Shown: positions 8,662 to 18,075 of the stretch, piece by piece
How positions within the stretch are numbered: position 1 is the stretch's first letter
How the letters are laid out: every line of letters starts with the position of its first letter
NCBI GenBank assembly: GCA_028749115.1
Contig: JAQURD010000013.1
Coordinates: 1 to 39,657, forward strand
DNA length: 39,657 nt
Reading direction: 5' to 3'
Origin: Acidobacteriota bacterium
GTDB lineage: Bacteria; Acidobacteriota; Aminicenantia; Aminicenantales; Saccharicenantaceae
Made by a program: the position numbers and the translations under genes
The notes under the pieces: generated by a model
Database searches by the model: none
Told to the model about the DNA's origin: nothing
Seen by the model: only the letters and a program-made list of their open reading frames with translations

Positions 8662-9604
8662 TAGAGCTAAAATTTTTCTAGCTTTTATTATTCTGGTATT
8701 CAGTGCTGGCTACTTTTTCGGTCAGTACCGGGAGTATCATCTGTCTGGCCTGGTCATCGGTTCTCAAGACGAGCCAGTAGCCGGAGCTGAGATTATCCTC
8801 CAGGAGGCGAGCACCAGCCGGAACTACCGGGTTAAGACTGATAAGAATGGCAGATATGTTTTATCTGGTTTGCCTCACGGGAAATATAAGGTGACAGTGA
8901 AAAGAGATGGCTATGAAACCAGGACTTTTGATTGGGATTTTTCAGCACCTCAGGAAAGAATGCAAAAAGTTGAAATAGAACCAATTGCCCTGGCCACCGG
9001 GCAGCAGGTCAAGCTGGTCGTCCAGGCGAAGGAAGCCCAGCAACTGGTGGCCGAATCAATGGAAAAAATAAAAAAAGGAGATCTGGAAGAAGCTTTGAAT
9101 CTTCTGTCAGAACTGGCTAAAAATTATCCTGATGACTCCAACGTTTGCTATCTTCTCGGCTTAACTCTTGGCCGGCTGCAACGATATCAGGAAGCCTTAA
9201 TTGAACTTATCAGGGTGACTGAGCGGGTGCCGGAGTTTTCGCCTGCTTATCTTCAGCTTGGTTATTGTTATCAAAATCTGAAAGAGATGGATAAGGCTCT
9301 TGACTATTATAAAAAAGCGGCTGAACTTGATCCGTCGAATGCCGCTAATCTCTATAACTTAGGGCTTATTCTTTTTGAAAAAAATAAGATAGATGAAGCT
9401 TTAGGTTATTTTGAGCAGGCCCTGGCCGTCAAACCGGATGATGCTGACACGCTGGAAATGATCGGCAGGTGTTACATCAATAAAGAGGATTGGCGGCAGG
9501 CGGTTGACTTTCTGAAAAAGGCCAGAGAAGTCAGCCAGGATGAAGAAAAAATGAAAATTCTTGATAAATTTATTGCCAGTCTGGAAGAGCAGATAAAAAA
9601 CTAG
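8654..9604 (+). CDS. Carboxypeptidase-regulatory-like domain plus TPR protein, exported
   Basis: A 316-residue protein. Residues 1-24 are a signal peptide or N-terminal anchor (MNNRAKIFLAFIILVFSAGYFFG). Residues about 28-105 form a beta-sandwich of the carboxypeptidase regulatory-like type (LSGLVIGSQDEPVAGAEIIL, then NGRYVLSGLPHGKYKVTVKR). Residues about 145-315 contain four or more TPR units, for example KALDYYKKAAELDPSN followed by EALGYFEQALAVKPDD. The start at 8654 is preferred to an in-frame ATG 30 codons upstream, because the longer version lies wholly inside the preceding gene and adds a hydrophilic run before the signal segment. The gene overlaps the sulfatase-like gene by 8 bases, so the two are probably translated together. 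Role likely structural or scaffolding; no enzyme motif seen. Confidence 0.85.
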   Translation: MNNRAKIFLAFIILVFSAGYFFGQYREYHLSGLVIGSQDEPVAGAEIILQEASTSRNYRVKTDKNGRYVLSGLPHGKYKVTVKRDGYETRTFDWDFSAPQERMQKVEIEPIALATGQQVKLVVQAKEAQQLVAESMEKIKKGDLEEALNLLSELAKNYPDDSNVCYLLGLTLGRLQRYQEALIELIRVTERVPEFSPAYLQLGYCYQNLKEMDKALDYYKKAAELDPSNAANLYNLGLILFEKNKIDEALGYFEQALAVKPDDADTLEMIGRCYINKEDWRQAVDFLKKAREVSQDEEKMKILDKFIASLEEQIKN

Positions 9605-9677
9605 GCTAAAATATGACGGTCCATAGGAATTCTAAGTAAGGGACAGAAGAAGTGAAATTTTTAGTCAAGAATAATAC

Positions 9678-9707
9678 TTGACAGGGAATACTTTTCGTAG
9701 CTAAATT
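9678..9707 (+). promoter_or_regulatory. Possible promoter of the TonB-dependent receptor gene
   Basis: A perfect -35 TTGACA (9678-9683) is followed, after 17-18 bases, by a weak -10 (CTAAAT or TAAATT, 9701-9707). It lies in the 238-base gap before the receptor gene, giving a leader of roughly 130 bases. The poor -10 keeps this tentative. Confidence 0.35.
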
Positions 9708-9842
9708 GATGAGACTAAGCTAAAATAAGCGGAAGAAAGTAGACGAGAATGGTAATGGATTATAAAAAATCAGGCTCTCAGGATATCTTTTTGCCTGTTT
9801 AAATAGCAGAGAGAAAGGCAAACGTTAACAACAGGAGGGAAA

Positions 9843-12800
9843 ATGAAAATAAATCTTAAGAAGCAGGGAGGCATGTTCTGCCTGATTCTTGTTGTTGTTC
9901 TGGTTCCCTCATTAAGATCCCAGACAATTGAATATGGCAAGCTGACGGGCACGGTGGTTGATGAACTGGGGACTTCTCTTCCTGGTGTGACTGTTGAGGC
10001 TAGCAGCCCGGTTTTAATGGGAGGGAAGAGGGCCACCCAGACCTCGGCCAGAGGCACCTATATTTTTATCAACCTGCCGCCAGGAAAATATGATCTGACT
10101 GCTTCTCTTTCGGGTTTTAAGACCAGCAAGCAGGAAGACATCATTATTACCGCTGGCTCATCGCTGGTGGTTAATATCAGAATGGAAATGGGCAAGCTGG
10201 AAGAGACGGTAACTGTTACTGCTGCCGGGCCGGTAGTTGATGCCAAGACTTCCACTGTTTCAACAAACATTCAAAGTGAGCTACTGGCCAAGCTGCCAAC
10301 CAGCCGCGATGCTTTCTATGATTTAGCTCTGACTACTCCCGGCATGGTAGCTCAGGGAAAGGATGGCAGCTCGCTGCCCAGCCCCAATGCCTATGGCGGC
10401 GCTTCTAACGAGAATGTATTTTTAATTAACGGAGTTAATACGACCAACCCCAGATCAGCCGCTTATGGCTCCTTAGTAAATGTCAACTATAATGCCGTGG
10501 AAGAAGTGAGAGTCATTGCCCTTGGCTCCAGGGCCGAATATGGCAGCTATTCAGGCGTGGCTATTGATGTCCTGACCAGATCTGGCAGCAACGATTTTCA
10601 TGGTAATTTTTCAGTTTATGGAGCACCAAAAGACTGGGTGGCTGACAATCAGCCCAGGCCGGCTACCTCGGGAGAAAGCGTAGATATGGGCATCTTCGGG
10701 CCTTATGGAGAGAGGCTTTATATTGGACCTGGCGATGACATACTGAACAAGACGACCAAACAATATGAATTTAATTTGACGGCCGGGGGCCCGATCAAAA
10801 AGGATAAAGTCTGGTTTTACGGCGGGATCGATTATATCCGCAGCAATTCCAAGCAGCCTTTCTGGGAAGTGCCGAATAGATACTGGGGACGATTGGCTGA
10901 TATAAAAATAACCACTGAGCCCTGGACTAACCATCGTGCCTGGATCGCTTACCATTATGAAAAAAATAAAGGTGACGGCTGGACCTGGGATCCTCACTGG
11001 GATCCGACTATGACCTATGGCCAGAACAGTCAGACCAACAGTATCTCCGCTCAATGGCAATGGATGGCTTCAGGCAAGACGGTCTTCACCGTCAAGTGGC
11101 TTGGTTTCTGGAGAAATGATGAGCCATTTATTCCTGAGGATGCTCCTGAGAAACCTGGTTATATCAACTGGTGGAAGTGGGCTGCCTATGGAATTAACGG
11201 TTCCATGCCAAATGTCGAAGCTCAGAAATCCAGTCGCAATACTATTCAGGCCGATGTCTCTTATTATGCTGAACATTTTCTGGGTGAACATGATATCAAA
11301 TTTGGTATCCAGTATACCTTTGGCCGCGGTGACTGGATGGGTGGCTATTTCCATAATTATGCTAATTTTGCCTATCCTTTACCGTGGACTAATAAGATTA
11401 GTGAGCTGATTTACACCTATGGAGCAACTGGTCTGGTTTTCTATAACCGGCAGGTCAGGCTGAATCCTTTCCTGACGGTTAGAACTGCCAACCAGGCGGG
11501 TGTCTTTTTTGATGACCAGTGGACACCCGTTAAGAGGCTGACTGTTAACCTGGGTTTGCGCTTTGACCGTATGACGACCAAATATGGTAAAGGTAAGGTC
11601 TATGAGTATGCCTCAACTCCAGAGGAGATCAATTCTCCGCCTCCAGTCTTGAGGGATAGACAGGGAACTGGAAATATTTTTGACTTTAAGAACTTCTCCC
11701 CGCGGATCGGGCTGACCTGGGCTATTACCGGTGATATGAAGACTATTTTCCGGGCGAGCTACGGTCGCTATTATCTGCCTCTAAGTGTGGAATATTTAAG
11801 AAGATTTGGGCCTGATATGCCCTTAGCTAATATCCATTATCAATTCTATAATATTCCTTTTGAGCTATTTAACCTTGATGGGGATGATTATATTTCAGCC
11901 GATGAAACGATTGCTGCTGCCCGTTATATAGGTGACTCGACTGAAGATCCTGACGCCGGGCCTCCCTGGATGGTTGATACCACTCAGGATTATTCCTGGC
12001 AGTTAAAAGTCAAAGAAGGGACCAAAGACCAGCATACTGATCAAATAACACTTAACTTAGAAAGAGAAATTGTCAGGGATCTGTCTTTTAGCGCTACTTA
12101 CATCTGGAAAAAAACATCCAATATTTTTGTCAACTGGCCGCTAAACCGTGAGACACAGGAACCATTTGAATATGAGGAGAAGGAATATACGACTGAATAT
12201 GGACGGACGGTTACCCTCTACAGCATTGTCATGAAAGATTATGACGGCGATGGCGATAAGGATGGTGCCGATATTGGCTGGATTGGAACGCACACTGACT
12301 ATATGGTTCGGAATATGCCTATGGTAGATGGTATTAAACCAAAACGTTCGTATCAGGGCTTGCAATTTATGCTGAATAAACGTTACTCCAACCGGTGGCA
12401 ACTGATGGCCTCAGCGGTCTTCTCCCGGTCAGATGGCTTTGCTATGAGGCCTGTCCGGCAGGATTTTAATTTTGAAGGGCCGATGGTTATGGATACAACT
12501 TTTATCTCCAGCCGGAACCAGGTGGTTAATAACATGGAAGGGCCGCTGCCTCATACCCAGAAATTTGAGTTCAAGCTGTCAGGCTCATACCGGATTCCGG
12601 TGATTGAAACTGATTTAGGCTGGAGAATAAGGTATAATTCTGGCCGGCCAGTCTGGCCGCTGGAAAGTTATCGGGTCATTGATCAGTGGAGCTATCCAGA
12701 GGGTCTGGTTATCAATACCGGCGATAACTATATTGTTTCCATTGATCCCAAGAAGCCCTGGTACCTGCCTCATGAAACGGTAGTTGATCTGAGATTAGAT

Positions 12801-12983
12801 CGGGCCTTCAGCCTGAAAAACGCCGGTCAGATCAGGCTAGCCGTGGATATTCTGAACCTGTTTAATGAACATGCGGTGACCAATGCTGGCTATGGAAGCG
12901 CCATTGAACCTGATATCGGGCGGGTTTCGGGCATAACTTATCCTTCCAGGATGATCCGTTTGAGCTTTAGCTACGAATACTGA
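9843..12983 (+). CDS. TonB-dependent outer-membrane receptor with carboxypeptidase-regulatory-like N-terminus
   Basis: A 1046-residue outer-membrane protein. Residues 1-26 are a signal peptide. Residues about 32-115 are a carboxypeptidase-regulatory-like sandwich (GKLTGTVVDELGTSLPGVTV, YIFINLPPGKYDLTASLSGF). A plug domain follows (EETVTVTA, then KLPTSRDAFYDLALTTPGM and a GGASNENVFLINGVNTTNP stretch). The remaining ~750 residues alternate amphipathic strands and loops, ending RLSFSYEY with the terminal aromatic residue expected of a beta-barrel. Two acidic EF-hand-like loops (residues 677-688 and 799-810) probably lie outside the cell and may bind calcium. A strong AGGAGG (9833-9838) sets the start. 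The family resembles Oar-like receptors; substrate unknown. No TonB, ExbB or ExbD gene is nearby. A terminator follows. Confidence 0.92.
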   Translation: MKINLKKQGGMFCLILVVVLVPSLRSQTIEYGKLTGTVVDELGTSLPGVTVEASSPVLMGGKRATQTSARGTYIFINLPPGKYDLTASLSGFKTSKQEDIIITAGSSLVVNIRMEMGKLEETVTVTAAGPVVDAKTSTVSTNIQSELLAKLPTSRDAFYDLALTTPGMVAQGKDGSSLPSPNAYGGASNENVFLINGVNTTNPRSAAYGSLVNVNYNAVEEVRVIALGSRAEYGSYSGVAIDVLTRSGSNDFHGNFSVYGAPKDWVADNQPRPATSGESVDMGIFGPYGERLYIGPGDDILNKTTKQYEFNLTAGGPIKKDKVWFYGGIDYIRSNSKQPFWEVPNRYWGRLADIKITTEPWTNHRAWIAYHYEKNKGDGWTWDPHWDPTMTYGQNSQTNSISAQWQWMASGKTVFTVKWLGFWRNDEPFIPEDAPEKPGYINWWKWAAYGINGSMPNVEAQKSSRNTIQADVSYYAEHFLGEHDIKFGIQYTFGRGDWMGGYFHNYANFAYPLPWTNKISELIYTYGATGLVFYNRQVRLNPFLTVRTANQAGVFFDDQWTPVKRLTVNLGLRFDRMTTKYGKGKVYEYASTPEEINSPPPVLRDRQGTGNIFDFKNFSPRIGLTWAITGDMKTIFRASYGRYYLPLSVEYLRRFGPDMPLANIHYQFYNIPFELFNLDGDDYISADETIAAARYIGDSTEDPDAGPPWMVDTTQDYSWQLKVKEGTKDQHTDQITLNLEREIVRDLSFSATYIWKKTSNIFVNWPLNRETQEPFEYEEKEYTTEYGRTVTLYSIVMKDYDGDGDKDGADIGWIGTHTDYMVRNMPMVDGIKPKRSYQGLQFMLNKRYSNRWQLMASAVFSRSDGFAMRPVRQDFNFEGPMVMDTTFISSRNQVVNNMEGPLPHTQKFEFKLSGSYRIPVIETDLGWRIRYNSGRPVWPLESYRVIDQWSYPEGLVINTGDNYIVSIDPKKPWYLPHETVVDLRLDRAFSLKNAGQIRLAVDILNLFNEHAVTNAGYGSAIEPDIGRVSGITYPSRMIRLSFSYEY

Positions 12984-13008
12984 AGATTTTTTATAGTTGA
13001 AAAGCGAG

Positions 13009-13046
13009 ATGGCACCCGGGGTAATTCCCGGGCGCCATTTTGTTTG
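13009..13046 (+). terminator. Rho-independent terminator after the TonB-dependent receptor
   Basis: ATGGCACCCGGG and CCCGGGCGCCAT form a 12-base stem with one mismatch around the loop GTAATT (13009-13038), directly followed by a T-rich tail TTTGTTT. It lies 25 bases after the receptor stop. Confidence 0.85.
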
Positions 13047-13072
13047 CCTCAACCGGGGGAAAAAGATATAAT
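13044..13072 (+). promoter_or_regulatory. Promoter of the GWxTD-domain gene
   Basis: A perfect -10 TATAAT (13067-13072) lies 17 bases after TTGCCT (13044-13049, 4 of 6 matches to the -35 consensus). It starts right at the end of the receptor terminator, so the GWxTD gene is probably a separate transcript with a leader of about 105 bases. Confidence 0.55.
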
Positions 13073-13185
13073 CTGGTAATGCTATTAACAGGCTATAGTT
13101 TTAGAATTAAGTGTTTTGCTGGCCATCATGACCAAAATCCTGCTGCCTGCCTGTTTCTATGGTTAGGGAAAGTTAAATATTAGGT

Positions 13186-15231
13186 ATGCCTGATAAATCT
13201 GCTAATAAATTTACCATCTTAGCCGGCCTGGCTTTAATTTTCATTTATGGTCTTCCTTTGGCGGCTTCTGACCTGCCTGAAAGATACCGGAAATGGCTGG
13301 AAGAGGAAGTTGTTTATTTAATCACCCCGAAGGAAAAAGAAGTATTTTTGAAGCTGCAGACTGACCGGGAAAGAGAAATTTTTATTGAAGCTTTCTGGAA
13401 ACAACGCGACCAGATGCCTGAGACTCCTAAAAATGAATTCCGGGAGGAACACTATCAGCGTTTTAATTATGCCAATGAATACCTGGGGCGGGGGACAGGC
13501 AAACCTGGGTGGAAAACAGACCAGGGCCGCATCTATATTATTCTCGGGCCACCCAACAACATTGAAAAATATGAAGATATTGATGGTGTTTATCCCACTC
13601 AGGTCTGGTTTTATTATGGCGATCCACAGTTAAATTTGCCACCGGCTTTTAATATCATCTTTTTCAAAAAGGAAGGCACAGGAGAATATATTCTCTATTC
13701 ACCTTCTGATTATGGGCCGCAGGCTCTGGTCGCTGACTACATGTACAATGCCCGGGATGCCCGTGATGCTTATCAAAGACTATATCAACTGTCTCCCAAT
13801 CTGGCGGAGCAATCCTTGAGCCTGGTTCCCGGTGAAAGAATGGCTCCAGGTATCATTAATCTGGCTTCCAATAAGCTCCTGGCGACAATTTTATCCCTGC
13901 CTCAAAGGAAGATAGAAGATGCCTATGCCCAGGCCTGGTTTAAGTTTAAAGATTTAATTGAGGTTGACTATAGCACCAATTATATCAGAGCTGATTTTGA
14001 AATCTGGGCGAGGCGTGATAGCCAGGGTAATTATCTGGTTAGCTATTCTTTTGAGCCAGCCAAACTGTCGGTTGAACCTGGCGGATCAAATTATCTGGTT
14101 AGATTTGAAATTAATGGCCGGGTGGCCGATGATCAGGGGAAAACCATTTATCAATTTGAGAAAACCCTGCCTCTGACCCTCAGCCGGGAGGAGTTGACCG
14201 AAGTCGGGAAAAGAACGATCTCTTTTCAGGATGTCTTCCCGCTTATTCCGGGAAATTATAATTTTGATCTATTAATAAAAAACCCGCTGTCCAAGGAATT
14301 TTCCAGTTATTCTTGTAAATTGACCCTTCCTCCTGAAGACAGCCAGCCTCAACTGGGAAAAATCCTTCTGGCCTATAACCTCAGACCTTCTGACCAGGCC
14401 AAAGGCCTGACTCCTTTTATGGTTGGGGCGGAGCAGGTTCTTGTCCAGGCTAAAAAGTCTTATCTTCCGTCGGATCAGCTTGTTTTTTGCTGTCAATTAT
14501 CAGGCCTGAGCGGGGATTTAAGGAGAAAGGCCAGCCTGCACTATGAACTCTTGAACCAGGAAGATAAGCAGGTCTTTGCCCGGGAAGAAAAGATTGATGC
14601 TCTTCAAAATAATGATGTCCTGACGGCTAAAATTCCTCTTAATTCCTGTCGCCCGGGCTATTATGCTATCAGGGTTCAATTGCTGGTTGATGGCCAGGTT
14701 TTAACTGCCAGTCGAGCTGATTTTGAGATTTCCCCGCTCTCTGCCCTGCCTCGGCCAATTATAGTCTCTAAGGCTCTGATTGGCCCCGAAGAAGAACTAT
14801 TTCAGACGGGTCTGCAATGGCTTAATGCTAATCAGGTGGAGGAAGCCTGCGACCGGCTGGGCCGGGCCTATACGGCCAGGCCAGAGCTTGGTCAGGCTCT
14901 GGCTTATGGCGAAGCTTTATTCAGAAAAAACGATTTCCAGCGAATTCTGGAGATTATCAAACCGTTTGACCGGCCTGAGGCTCCAGCCGAGGTGGTTTCT
15001 CTCCTGGGGCGCTCTTACCAATCAATTAATCAGTATGCTCAAGCGGCTGTCTATTATGAGCAATATCTAAACCGTTTTGGCTTGAGTGTGGATATCATGA
15101 ATTATCTCGGCACCTGCTACTTTCAACTTGGTGATAAGGACCGGGCTCTGGCCATCTGGGAAAAGTCTCTAACTCTTGATGCCAGTCAGGACAGGCTAAA
15201 AGAGCTGGTTAAATCACTAAAGGAAGATTAA
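13186..15231 (+). CDS. GWxTD-domain protein with C-terminal TPR repeats, exported
   Basis: A 681-residue protein. Residues 1-28 are a signal peptide. Residues about 30-190 form the GWxTD domain: the EEVVYLITPKEKEVFLKLQT helix, FWKQRD, and the naming motif G108-W-K-T-D112 followed by GRIYIILGPP. Residues about 240-530 look like beta-rich, Ig-like segments. Residues about 545-675 carry TPR repeats (AQAAVYYEQYLNRFG, then DRALAIWEKSLTLDAS). GWxTD proteins are common in Acidobacteriota, Aminicenantes and Bacteroidota and have no settled function. Its position after the receptor, with two other TPR envelope proteins upstream, points to a periplasmic or outer-membrane role. The start has only a weak ribosome-binding site (AGGGA about 20 bases upstream). 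It converges with the GH2 gene across 39 bases. Confidence 0.87.
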   Translation: MPDKSANKFTILAGLALIFIYGLPLAASDLPERYRKWLEEEVVYLITPKEKEVFLKLQTDREREIFIEAFWKQRDQMPETPKNEFREEHYQRFNYANEYLGRGTGKPGWKTDQGRIYIILGPPNNIEKYEDIDGVYPTQVWFYYGDPQLNLPPAFNIIFFKKEGTGEYILYSPSDYGPQALVADYMYNARDARDAYQRLYQLSPNLAEQSLSLVPGERMAPGIINLASNKLLATILSLPQRKIEDAYAQAWFKFKDLIEVDYSTNYIRADFEIWARRDSQGNYLVSYSFEPAKLSVEPGGSNYLVRFEINGRVADDQGKTIYQFEKTLPLTLSREELTEVGKRTISFQDVFPLIPGNYNFDLLIKNPLSKEFSSYSCKLTLPPEDSQPQLGKILLAYNLRPSDQAKGLTPFMVGAEQVLVQAKKSYLPSDQLVFCCQLSGLSGDLRRKASLHYELLNQEDKQVFAREEKIDALQNNDVLTAKIPLNSCRPGYYAIRVQLLVDGQVLTASRADFEISPLSALPRPIIVSKALIGPEEELFQTGLQWLNANQVEEACDRLGRAYTARPELGQALAYGEALFRKNDFQRILEIIKPFDRPEAPAEVVSLLGRSYQSINQYAQAAVYYEQYLNRFGLSVDIMNYLGTCYFQLGDKDRALAIWEKSLTLDASQDRLKELVKSLKED

Positions 15232-15270
15232 GAGCTAAAGCTAACAATTTTCTCTTTATCCAGTTAATGA

Positions 15271-18075
15271 TTATTTTTTGACATAAGCCCTGACGTTCCA
15301 GCCTCTAATTCTTAAATCTATCTCGTCCCCCTCGAGATCATCAAAGTTAAAATAACCTTTTATAACCCGTTTATCACCGGGCAACAGGGGAAAATAATTA
15401 TCATCCAGGAATAGAGGCACCACTGATTCCTCTCTCATCTTTTTCAGAACCTGAATTTCAAGATTAAAAGCCAGATAGGGTGAAGTATTATCGAGCTCAA
15501 TAACCAGATTCCTCTTTTGTCCCTTTCCTTCTACTTTCCAACGATAGTTCAGCTGAGCTTCCGGCAGAGAGTTTAAAGCGGTCAGATCAGCGTATTTTTT
15601 GACCGGGGTGACATACCAGGTTGTCTGAGAAAAATCCAGCTCATCCGGCGAATTGGTCAAGCAGTAGAAATTCTCATCCTTCAGTTCACCTTTTGGCCCT
15701 AGTAACTTGAGGTCAAGAAAACATACTCTGGTTAGATCATTTATCTCAGGGAATTTGACCAGAGTTTGCCAGCTATCCGGCTGAAGTTCAACTGGAAATT
15801 CAGCCCTGTATTTTTCTTTGGACTCAGCATCCAGAACCCTGACTATGGCCTTTAGTTTTTCTGCTTTTTCGCCGCTCAGATTGGAAGCAATTATTTCTCC
15901 CGTTTCATAATCATAGATTAAATGCAGCGGCTGGCAGGCTTTTTTCGCTCCATAAAATGCCCCGGTCGGCATCAGATAATAATCAAAAAGCTGCCACCAG
16001 AGCTTTGGCCAGGCTGAGTTGAACATCCAGTGAATCAGGCCGGTAGCCTTTGGCCTTCTGGCCACAAAAGCTTCAAACATAGCTCTCACTCCCTCATAAT
16101 TCAGATATTGAGCCTTTCTTTCGTATTCGGCAATATCATTGGGCCAGCCGAGCCTGTCCTTCATAGCCTCATGATAGCGGTCAAGATTCCGGAAAATCCC
16201 CCGGCAGCAATGATAGTACCAGATATCATCGGGCGGCCAGAGATGCTCCTTCGGAATCATTTTTCTCAGGCTTTCCAGTACCGGGACCTGCGGCCCGGGG
16301 CCGGTTTCAGTATTAAAGCCAAATGCCCCGCCGTTCTTTTTATCTTCATACCAGTAGTTGGGAGGCACCCAGTCATAAGGCCCGTTCATCTTGACGCCTG
16401 AAGGCCCGCTGACCGGGCTGATTTTCGTCCCGGTTGAGTTTAAGAAAGGCCTGTCCGGATCAATTTCCTTCAGAATCGTCTGATACTCTTTTTCCAGCTC
16501 TGGCTTTGGGACAAGATCACTGGCCAGGGCCCAGACAAAGATACTGGGATGATTCCGCAGCCAGAGAACCTGATGGCGGAACGAGCTGGAGATTAATTGA
16601 ATATCTTCTGGACTGATAATTCCCCCGTAAACCGGATCAACTGGTTTGCCAAAATAATTTTCCCATTCCCAGTGACAGCTCCAGCCAACCATCAGAAGGA
16701 GTCCAAGCTCGTCACACAGATCGTAAAGTTCCTGGCCGGTTCCCCAGAAACCTTCCAGCCGCAAGGCATTCAGGTTCATCTGTCTGGCATAGTTTAGCTC
16801 GGCCCGCAGCTTTTTCGGGGAGGTATTGAGAAAAATATCATCAGTATAACCGCCTCCCCTGATCAGAATTTTCTTGCCGTTTAGAATATAACCTTTATAA
16901 CCATCTTCTGTTAAATAATCCTTAATTTCCCGTATACCGAATCTAACCGAGGTCCAGTCAGAAATAGGCTCTAAGGATTTAAACTGAGGAGGAACCTTCA
17001 TCCCGTCCTTGTTTGCTTCCTTTTCTTTGCCCTTTTCGTCTGGCTTGACGTCAGGCCTCGGTTCTTTTGCCTGGGGCTTGTCTTTTGGAAGGAGAGGCTT
17101 GATTCTGAAAGCAACGAACAGGTCGTAGAGCTCTGGCTGGCCGAGATCATGCGTCCACCAGATTCTGGGATTGACCATGACCAGGTCTTTATATTGATCA
17201 GGCATGAAAACGACCGTTTTAACTTCCCCCGGTTCAAGTTTCACTTCTTGAACCAGAGTGATTTTTTCTATCCGGGCTTCCAGGCTGCCGGTCACTGGCT
17301 GGTCAGAATTGTTTCTCACCTGAACAAATAATGTTAACCTGGCCTGTTTAAGATTGGAAGTGTCAAGCTCGGATTTAACAAAAGGATTGACTATATCTAC
17401 CGGTCCACATAGTTTTATTCGCACTGGCCGCCACAAACCCAGACTTCGATCAGGGGGGGCCGGGTTCCAGTCAACAAATCCGATGGAAGGTTCACCCGGG
17501 ACGGGTGGTATTACTTCTATGGCCAGGACGTTTTTTTCACCGAATTTAATATAGCTGGAGATATTAAGATCGAAACGGCGAAAAGGGCCATATATCTCCG
17601 CCGCCTCAGCTATTTTCTGACCATTGAGCCAGATGTTGGCCCGGTAATTAACTCCATCGAGCTCCAGCCTGGCAGTATTTTTCCCCGGGAAAGGCGTGAC
17701 CAGAAATTCAGTCCTGTACCACCAGGAAACTCGAAAATCATCTGGCTTGATTTTTTCTAAATTCTGGCCGGAAAAAACATCTTCATAAACATTGTCCTCA
17801 ACCAGCGTCCCGAGGACGGTCGAAGGAACCACCGCCGGAAACCAGCGATCTGGTATAATGCCTGGCAGGGAGAGTTGCTCTCCGCCCTGCTTCAATTTAG
17901 CCGAAGATTGGATAAACCAATCAGTCAGATTAATAGTTACTTCTGGCAGGAATCTGAGAGAGGGGCGGCCTCGTGGTTCCATCCCGCGGTCAGGCTGCCC
18001 GAGGACAGCGGCGCGGAATATAAAAACAAAGCTAAACCAGGTCAAAAGCTGATTAAACCGGCTGAATTTTTTCAT
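15271..18075 (-). CDS. Glycoside hydrolase family 2, exo-beta-D-glucosaminidase-like (CsxA-type), exported
   Basis: A 934-residue protein with a signal peptide (1-26). Domain order: sugar-binding sandwich (about 45-225, with VPSTVLGTLVEDNVYEDVF and WWYRTEF), Ig-like GH2 domain (about 228-325), an unusual Lys/Pro/Glu-rich insert (328-362), TIM barrel (about 380-690) and C-terminal sandwiches. The barrel reads LRNHPSIFVWALASD with Asp520 where beta-mannosidases and galactosidases have an Asn-Glu pair. It then reads KMNGPYDWVPPNYWY and GGAFGFNTE with Glu590. The Asp and Glu are 70 residues apart, very close to the acid/base-nucleophile pair of actinomycete CsxA (Asp469/Glu541), as I recall it. 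The predicted activity is release of GlcN from chitosan-oligomer ends. AGGAG five bases before the ATG sets the start. It supports the amino-sugar theme at 2.6-5.7 kb; a mannosidase-like substrate is less likely. Confidence 0.85.
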   Translation of the reverse strand: MKKFSRFNQLLTWFSFVFIFRAAVLGQPDRGMEPRGRPSLRFLPEVTINLTDWFIQSSAKLKQGGEQLSLPGIIPDRWFPAVVPSTVLGTLVEDNVYEDVFSGQNLEKIKPDDFRVSWWYRTEFLVTPFPGKNTARLELDGVNYRANIWLNGQKIAEAAEIYGPFRRFDLNISSYIKFGEKNVLAIEVIPPVPGEPSIGFVDWNPAPPDRSLGLWRPVRIKLCGPVDIVNPFVKSELDTSNLKQARLTLFVQVRNNSDQPVTGSLEARIEKITLVQEVKLEPGEVKTVVFMPDQYKDLVMVNPRIWWTHDLGQPELYDLFVAFRIKPLLPKDKPQAKEPRPDVKPDEKGKEKEANKDGMKVPPQFKSLEPISDWTSVRFGIREIKDYLTEDGYKGYILNGKKILIRGGGYTDDIFLNTSPKKLRAELNYARQMNLNALRLEGFWGTGQELYDLCDELGLLLMVGWSCHWEWENYFGKPVDPVYGGIISPEDIQLISSSFRHQVLWLRNHPSIFVWALASDLVPKPELEKEYQTILKEIDPDRPFLNSTGTKISPVSGPSGVKMNGPYDWVPPNYWYEDKKNGGAFGFNTETGPGPQVPVLESLRKMIPKEHLWPPDDIWYYHCCRGIFRNLDRYHEAMKDRLGWPNDIAEYERKAQYLNYEGVRAMFEAFVARRPKATGLIHWMFNSAWPKLWWQLFDYYLMPTGAFYGAKKACQPLHLIYDYETGEIIASNLSGEKAEKLKAIVRVLDAESKEKYRAEFPVELQPDSWQTLVKFPEINDLTRVCFLDLKLLGPKGELKDENFYCLTNSPDELDFSQTTWYVTPVKKYADLTALNSLPEAQLNYRWKVEGKGQKRNLVIELDNTSPYLAFNLEIQVLKKMREESVVPLFLDDNYFPLLPGDKRVIKGYFNFDDLEGDEIDLRIRGWNVRAYVKK

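Noticed and set aside
10611-11060. 149-codon minus-strand frame inside the TonB receptor gene
   Set aside because: It is the antisense shadow of a clear coding region and shows no domain or ribosome-binding site.
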